Shown here one piece after another: positions 60,416 through 64,000 of a DNA stretch of 64,000 nt. The stretch is from assembly GCA_023053545.1 (NCBI GenBank), contig JAKZAN010000001.1, positions 6,096,565-6,160,564 of the forward strand. Reading direction: 5' to 3'. Source of the stretch: Lepidurus packardi. Lineage: Eukaryota; Arthropoda; Branchiopoda; Notostraca; Triopsidae. A program made the translations under genes and the position numbers. Positions within the stretch are counted from its first letter, which is position 1, and each line of letters starts with the position of its first letter. The notes beneath the pieces are model-generated. The model saw only the letters and a program-made list of their open reading frames with translations, was not told the origin of the DNA and did no database searches.

Positions 60416-61819
60416 ATGCTTGGTCTTGACTTGCAGATTGTGTTGCTTGTCTGGCTTTGTGCTGGACCCCTTGTTTGTGCTTACAGGATAAGTACGTTCA
60501 ACTCTATTAATAGCTCTATGTTTGTTAACGTCCAATTTACGATAACCTACTTGATTTCTTGTTTTCTAATTACATAATATCTATTCACATTTCTATGCCT
60601 AGTTCATTGGGAAGAATATTGTCCGAATGATAACAAACAAGTATTCAAGCTTGGAAGTGGGGCTAGTTCAGCATACATTTTGCAACTTACCAAGTCCACT
60701 GCAGCTGTAACTGCAAAGCATCTAAAATGCCATATAGAAATGCAGGCTCCAAAAGGTTACGGTGTTTTAGCTATCATAGAACACCTCAGTCTTCGTCGAA
60801 GTCTCCTGGACGACAAAATCTGCTACGACTCCCTTGAGGTGAGTATAACCACTAGTGACGGATGTATTATGCATTTGTAAAATTTGTTTGTATTATTATC
60901 ATTTTTTACAGTTTGGCTTGGGTATTAGTGGGAAACTCAGCACAGTCTGTGGAGAACGAAATGCCATACCATATAGAAAAGAAGGCGGAGCCAGCTCCAA
61001 TGAGTCACACGCATATCCTTTATCGAGCACCAATCTGGTTTTCCTGGGTCCAAACGCTAATGCCTTCCACGACCGGAGTGGAGAACTACATATTTGGCTC
61101 AATGAAGGCTACGGCAGTTTGTTCGAAAAACCAGAGACGAAGATGCAGCTTACTGTAGTCATAACGCCCTACAAACTAAGTATGCTTTCCCCAGGCTTTT
61201 CTTCTTATTTATGAGATGACTCAGTTATTTCCTGTCCCACGATCTTTAGCATGCCGATCAGATGAAACTCGTTTCTACCGATGCCCTCAAATCGAAAATG
61301 CCTTGAGACCGTGCATTGCAAAAACGCTACATTGTGACGGCCATGTAAATTGCGGCAACGAATCGGTCTCAGATGAAACTTTCTGTGAAAAACCTTCTCC
61401 AAGTAAAACCCTTAGAGTAGCTAATCACTTATAATATTTTCGTATTTTCTTAAGGCACATATCCCATGAGCACAGCTACCCTTATCGTTATTGGTATGAC
61501 TGTGGCAATAATGTCTGCATTAGTGTTTGGTTTGCTGTGTTGTTGGCGAAGCCGTGTGTCAAGGAGACACCGCGCTAGACGCAGTCAAGAATTACAAGGC
61601 GACAGGGGCAGACCTTACGCTGCGTCTAACACAATAATTCTTACCAATCAGCACTTTTTGCCACAGTCCGCTGGCTCTGCAGCTGGCACTGACTATGCTT
61701 GTGTTCGAATGACAGATTTAGAAGATCCTCTTCGGGTTATCGAAGAAAATCCTCCGGTTTGGAAAGAAGACCCACCTCCAAGTTATGCCGATCTCTTCCC
61801 AAGTACAGACAAACCGTAA
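60416..61819 (+). CDS. Single-pass membrane protein with CUB-like and LDLa domains and PPxY tail
   Basis: I do not recognise a named orthologue. Exons: 60416-60491, 60603-60838, 60912-61179, 61250-61402, 61455-61819, summing to 1098 nt (365 residues). Residues 1-22 form a signal peptide (IVLLVWLCAGPLVCA). Residues about 27-190 look like a divergent CUB domain with few cysteines. An LDL-receptor class A module lies at about 194-240 (six cysteines; CDGHVNCGNESVSDETFC, a degraded calcium site). The transmembrane segment is about 252-275, followed by a basic stop-transfer (RSRVSRRHRARR). The cytoplasmic tail ends in PPPSYADLF, a PPxY motif of the kind bound by NEDD4-family WW domains. Family resemblance suggests an arthropod CUB/LDLa receptor-like protein; the ligand is unknown. 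A deleted duplicate lies just upstream. Confidence 0.82.
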
Positions 61820-63129
61820 GAATAAGGTTTGCTTTCTGCAACACTGTAAATTACTTCTCCGATCAATGCGACAAAAGCAGAACACCGTGATAGCTTGGCC
61901 GAAGAAGTAAAGCATTTTCACCTTTTGGTCCTGTATTCCGTATACTCGAATTTGCGGCAACGAGGTATGGAAAGAAGTTCTCGTGTTACAAAGATGTTTC
62001 TTAACCTGTATATAATAACTCTTGTACAATTTTGGTGCGTTTATATTAAAAAATTAAAATTCGCGAAAGGATGTAGAGGCTGAAGCTTATTGTTCTCGGA
62101 AAAAAATCTTTTTTAACTCTAAAACTTTACAAGTTTTACCTTGGCTTGACCACACCAACGGATTTGTGTTAATATGAAATTGCCTGGCCACCAACATGCT
62201 GATTTCACTCAATACTTCTTGCGATGAAATAGTTATGTGTGTGAAATATTATTCCTCCTAAATCGTGAAGTGACTACTCACAAAATTCCAGGAAAAGTGC
62301 TTCTGATTGCAAGCAAAGTCTGCACGTTGCAATGCCATAAAAGATCTTATGTCTAAGCTAATGTGCCCTACGAGATATGCGTTGTTTTCTCATATAATTG
62401 TCCCTTGTTGTGAAAAGTGCACTTTCCGCGAAATAATTGTCCCTGTCAAAAGTTTTGACACTTAGTGCTGTCTGGGATTATATAAATACAACCCCGTGTC
62501 TTCTGAAAGTGAATAGATTGCCTTGCAATTATTTTTTTTAATGATTTTGACTCCTAAACATAAATTAAATAAGGATTTTTTGTTGCACTTTGAAACACAT
62601 ACAAAGGACATCAATATATTATGCATTTGTAAATTTTTGAAGAATAGACGGTATGGCTGTAGGCGAACCGTCATATTTTCATACATCGAATAAGAGATGG
62701 ATGCTACTTCTATAGACTAAAAACTAGCTTACTTTCTTTATTTTTAAATATAATTTTCAACGTACTAGAAGGATAAGCGGGTTACTAAATGGATATTGTG
62801 TAAGGCTTTCAAGCATGAGGTCGTGGGATCGAAACCTGCTCGATGCACTTTATTTCGTCCAAAAAACGAAATATTAATGGTATGACTTCTAGTCTTAAAT
62901 TTGGTACTAAGATTTGGTGTATTGGATGTGTGGCTCACAAGCTAACGATGGTCACCGTGTTGACGCTCAACTCTTACTACCTCTCTCTCACCTTTCCTAA
63001 CTGACAAGGTTACATACCAATAGAGGGCATGTAGATGACCTCATACCATGTCCCCTTTTTTTTTCTTTTGGGGAAGTACAGTACACTTTGGTTGGTCATA
63101 ACTACTTACATACAAGGAGAATAAAAACA
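61820..63129. other. 3' flank of the CUB/LDLa gene and flank of the retrotransposon
   Basis: No coding gene seen. The first few hundred bases are probably 3' UTR. The part from about 62850 to 63129, just downstream of the integrase on the minus strand, is where a 3' LTR would lie; it includes an AATAAA on the minus strand near 62850, but with one copy in view the LTR cannot be proved. Confidence 0.4.
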
Positions 63130-64000
63130 CTACTCCTTACTCCTCCTTCCCAAACCTCTTCGGTGGTCTTCGTTCACGGGCTGAACGACGGAGAGGAATA
63201 GGTAGGCTACTTGAACTGGCTCAGACGGCAAAGTTGCTGTCGAGCCTGGCGTTATTACTTGGATCGGCTCGGAGGACGATGTTGATGTCAATCCTGTAGT
63301 GGGCGCTTGGACTGGCTCGGACATTGATGTTGCTCCTGTGCCTGGCATAACTGCAATTCTTCTCCTTAGAAAACGTCTGTTGCGGCGGAAAATGCGCCCT
63401 GCAGGTGTTTTCACCATGTAATCCCGGTTGCGCCCGATTTCAACTATGACACCTGGCGTATCCCACCTTTTAGTAACAGGGTGTTGAATGAGGACGTGAC
63501 TCCCCACAGACAGGTCTTGCAAAACGTGTGCACGTTTGTCATAGCTGGCTTTTCGGACTTCCTTTGTGTGCCGTGCCTGCCTTTTCCCATTTTGTCTCAA
63601 ACGAGCGGCGATGCGCTGGTAGAAGGTCCCGCACCGGTCTCCCAAAAACGAGCTGGGCTGGAGAGGCTATGTCCTCCTTAGGAATGTTCGGGAAAAGCAA
63701 CAGCGACTTGCCAAACTTGTCTTCGCTGTAGGTTCCTCCCACCCACGCTCCTTCTATGAGCTTCTTCATGCTCTTGACGGTGGTTTCCGCTAAGCCGTTT
63801 GACTGGGGGTAATGCGGCGACGACGTGCTGTGTACTATTCCACAATCTTTCAGGAAACTCTTAAATTCTGCGCTTGCAAATTGAGGTCCATTGTCCGTGA
63901 AGAACTTGATCGGCGCTCCAGGTCCGTTAACGAAGAAGCGTCGAACAGCATCCACCACCTTCTGAGCGGATGTATTCTTGTTTGGGAACGCAGTTACGTG
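63130..64000 (-). mobile_element. Ty3/gypsy retrotransposon integrase, 3' part, frameshifted
   Basis: The window edge cuts into pol. From 64000 leftward one frame encodes the integrase core: the second catalytic Asp in FFTDNGPQFAS, the Glu in NGLAETTVKSMK, then FGRPVRDLLPAHRRSF, ending at a stop at 63539. The C-terminal chromodomain-like part (GSHVLIQHPVTKRWDTPG, RRNRRFLRRR) is in another frame, 63645-63130, so there is a frameshift at about 63560-63600. The sequence resembles the K02A2.6-type gypsy group common in invertebrates. The copy as read could not make intact integrase. The rest (reverse transcriptase, RNase H) lies beyond 64000. Confidence 0.88.

Noticed and set aside
62785..62850. 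tRNA-like stretch with a B-box-like GATCGAAACC
   Set aside because: No paired T-arm, anticodon arm or A-box could be drawn; at most a decayed tRNA-derived SINE.

Overview
This is eukaryotic nuclear DNA, most probably from an arthropod. The genes are split by GT-AG introns and many introns are only 45-70 nt. The proteins are clearly metazoan (geminin, Mohawk-type homeodomain, WAC, PLEKHG5, fucokinase). Several repeats are built from TTAGG/CCTAA-like units, the usual arthropod telomere motif. I cannot name the species; a crustacean, mite or other non-dipteran arthropod would fit. All gene models were assembled by eye from splice sites and remembered family features, not from alignments. For every complete model the exon lengths add up to an open frame, with one exception (EMC8/9, which carries a 2-nt frameshift).

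Left third (1-20 kb), gene dense: a CAP/CRISP-type secreted protein (+, 1190-2382, signal exon not found); AAMP WD40 protein (-, 2971-4760); EMC8/9 (-, 5253-6027); geminin (-, 6291-7144); SmD1 (+, 7588-8126); L-fucose kinase FCSK in 16 exons (-, 8277-13098); mitochondrial ribosomal protein L10 (+, 13498-14437); a short Mohawk-like TALE homeobox gene (-, 14701-15571); and WAC (+, 15969-19873). Three pairs are head-to-head over about 400-440 bp (geminin/SmD1, FCSK/mRpL10, MKX/WAC) and probably share bidirectional promoters.

Middle (20-56 kb): one long gene, a PLEKHG5-type RhoGEF (Ras-binding-like domain, DH, PH, serine-rich tail). The longest model has 23 coding exons and 1476 residues. The 5' half has very large introns, and at least four further phase-compatible candidate first exons lie along them, suggesting several promoters. 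These introns and the WAC introns carry small terminal-inverted-repeat elements, including two hAT-like ones with 8-bp target duplications.

Right (56-64 kb): proteasome subunit alpha-7 (-, 57119-57990); a cluster of related inverted-repeat elements carrying TTAGG-like tracts (58115-59076), one with an expanded array and one a near-perfect 278-bp foldback; an internally deleted pseudogene copy and then the intact gene of a CUB/LDLa single-pass membrane protein with a cytoplasmic PPxY motif (60416-61819); and at the edge the 3' part of a Ty3/gypsy retrotransposon integrase with a frameshift (-, 63130-64000, running out of the window).

The genes are unrelated housekeeping and developmental functions (cell-cycle licensing, splicing, ER membrane insertion, fucose salvage, mitochondrial translation, proteasome, Rho signalling), not a pathway cluster. 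The most unusual features are the family of mobile elements that carries and expands telomere-like repeats, the multi-start PLEKHG5 gene, and the MKX-WAC adjacency.
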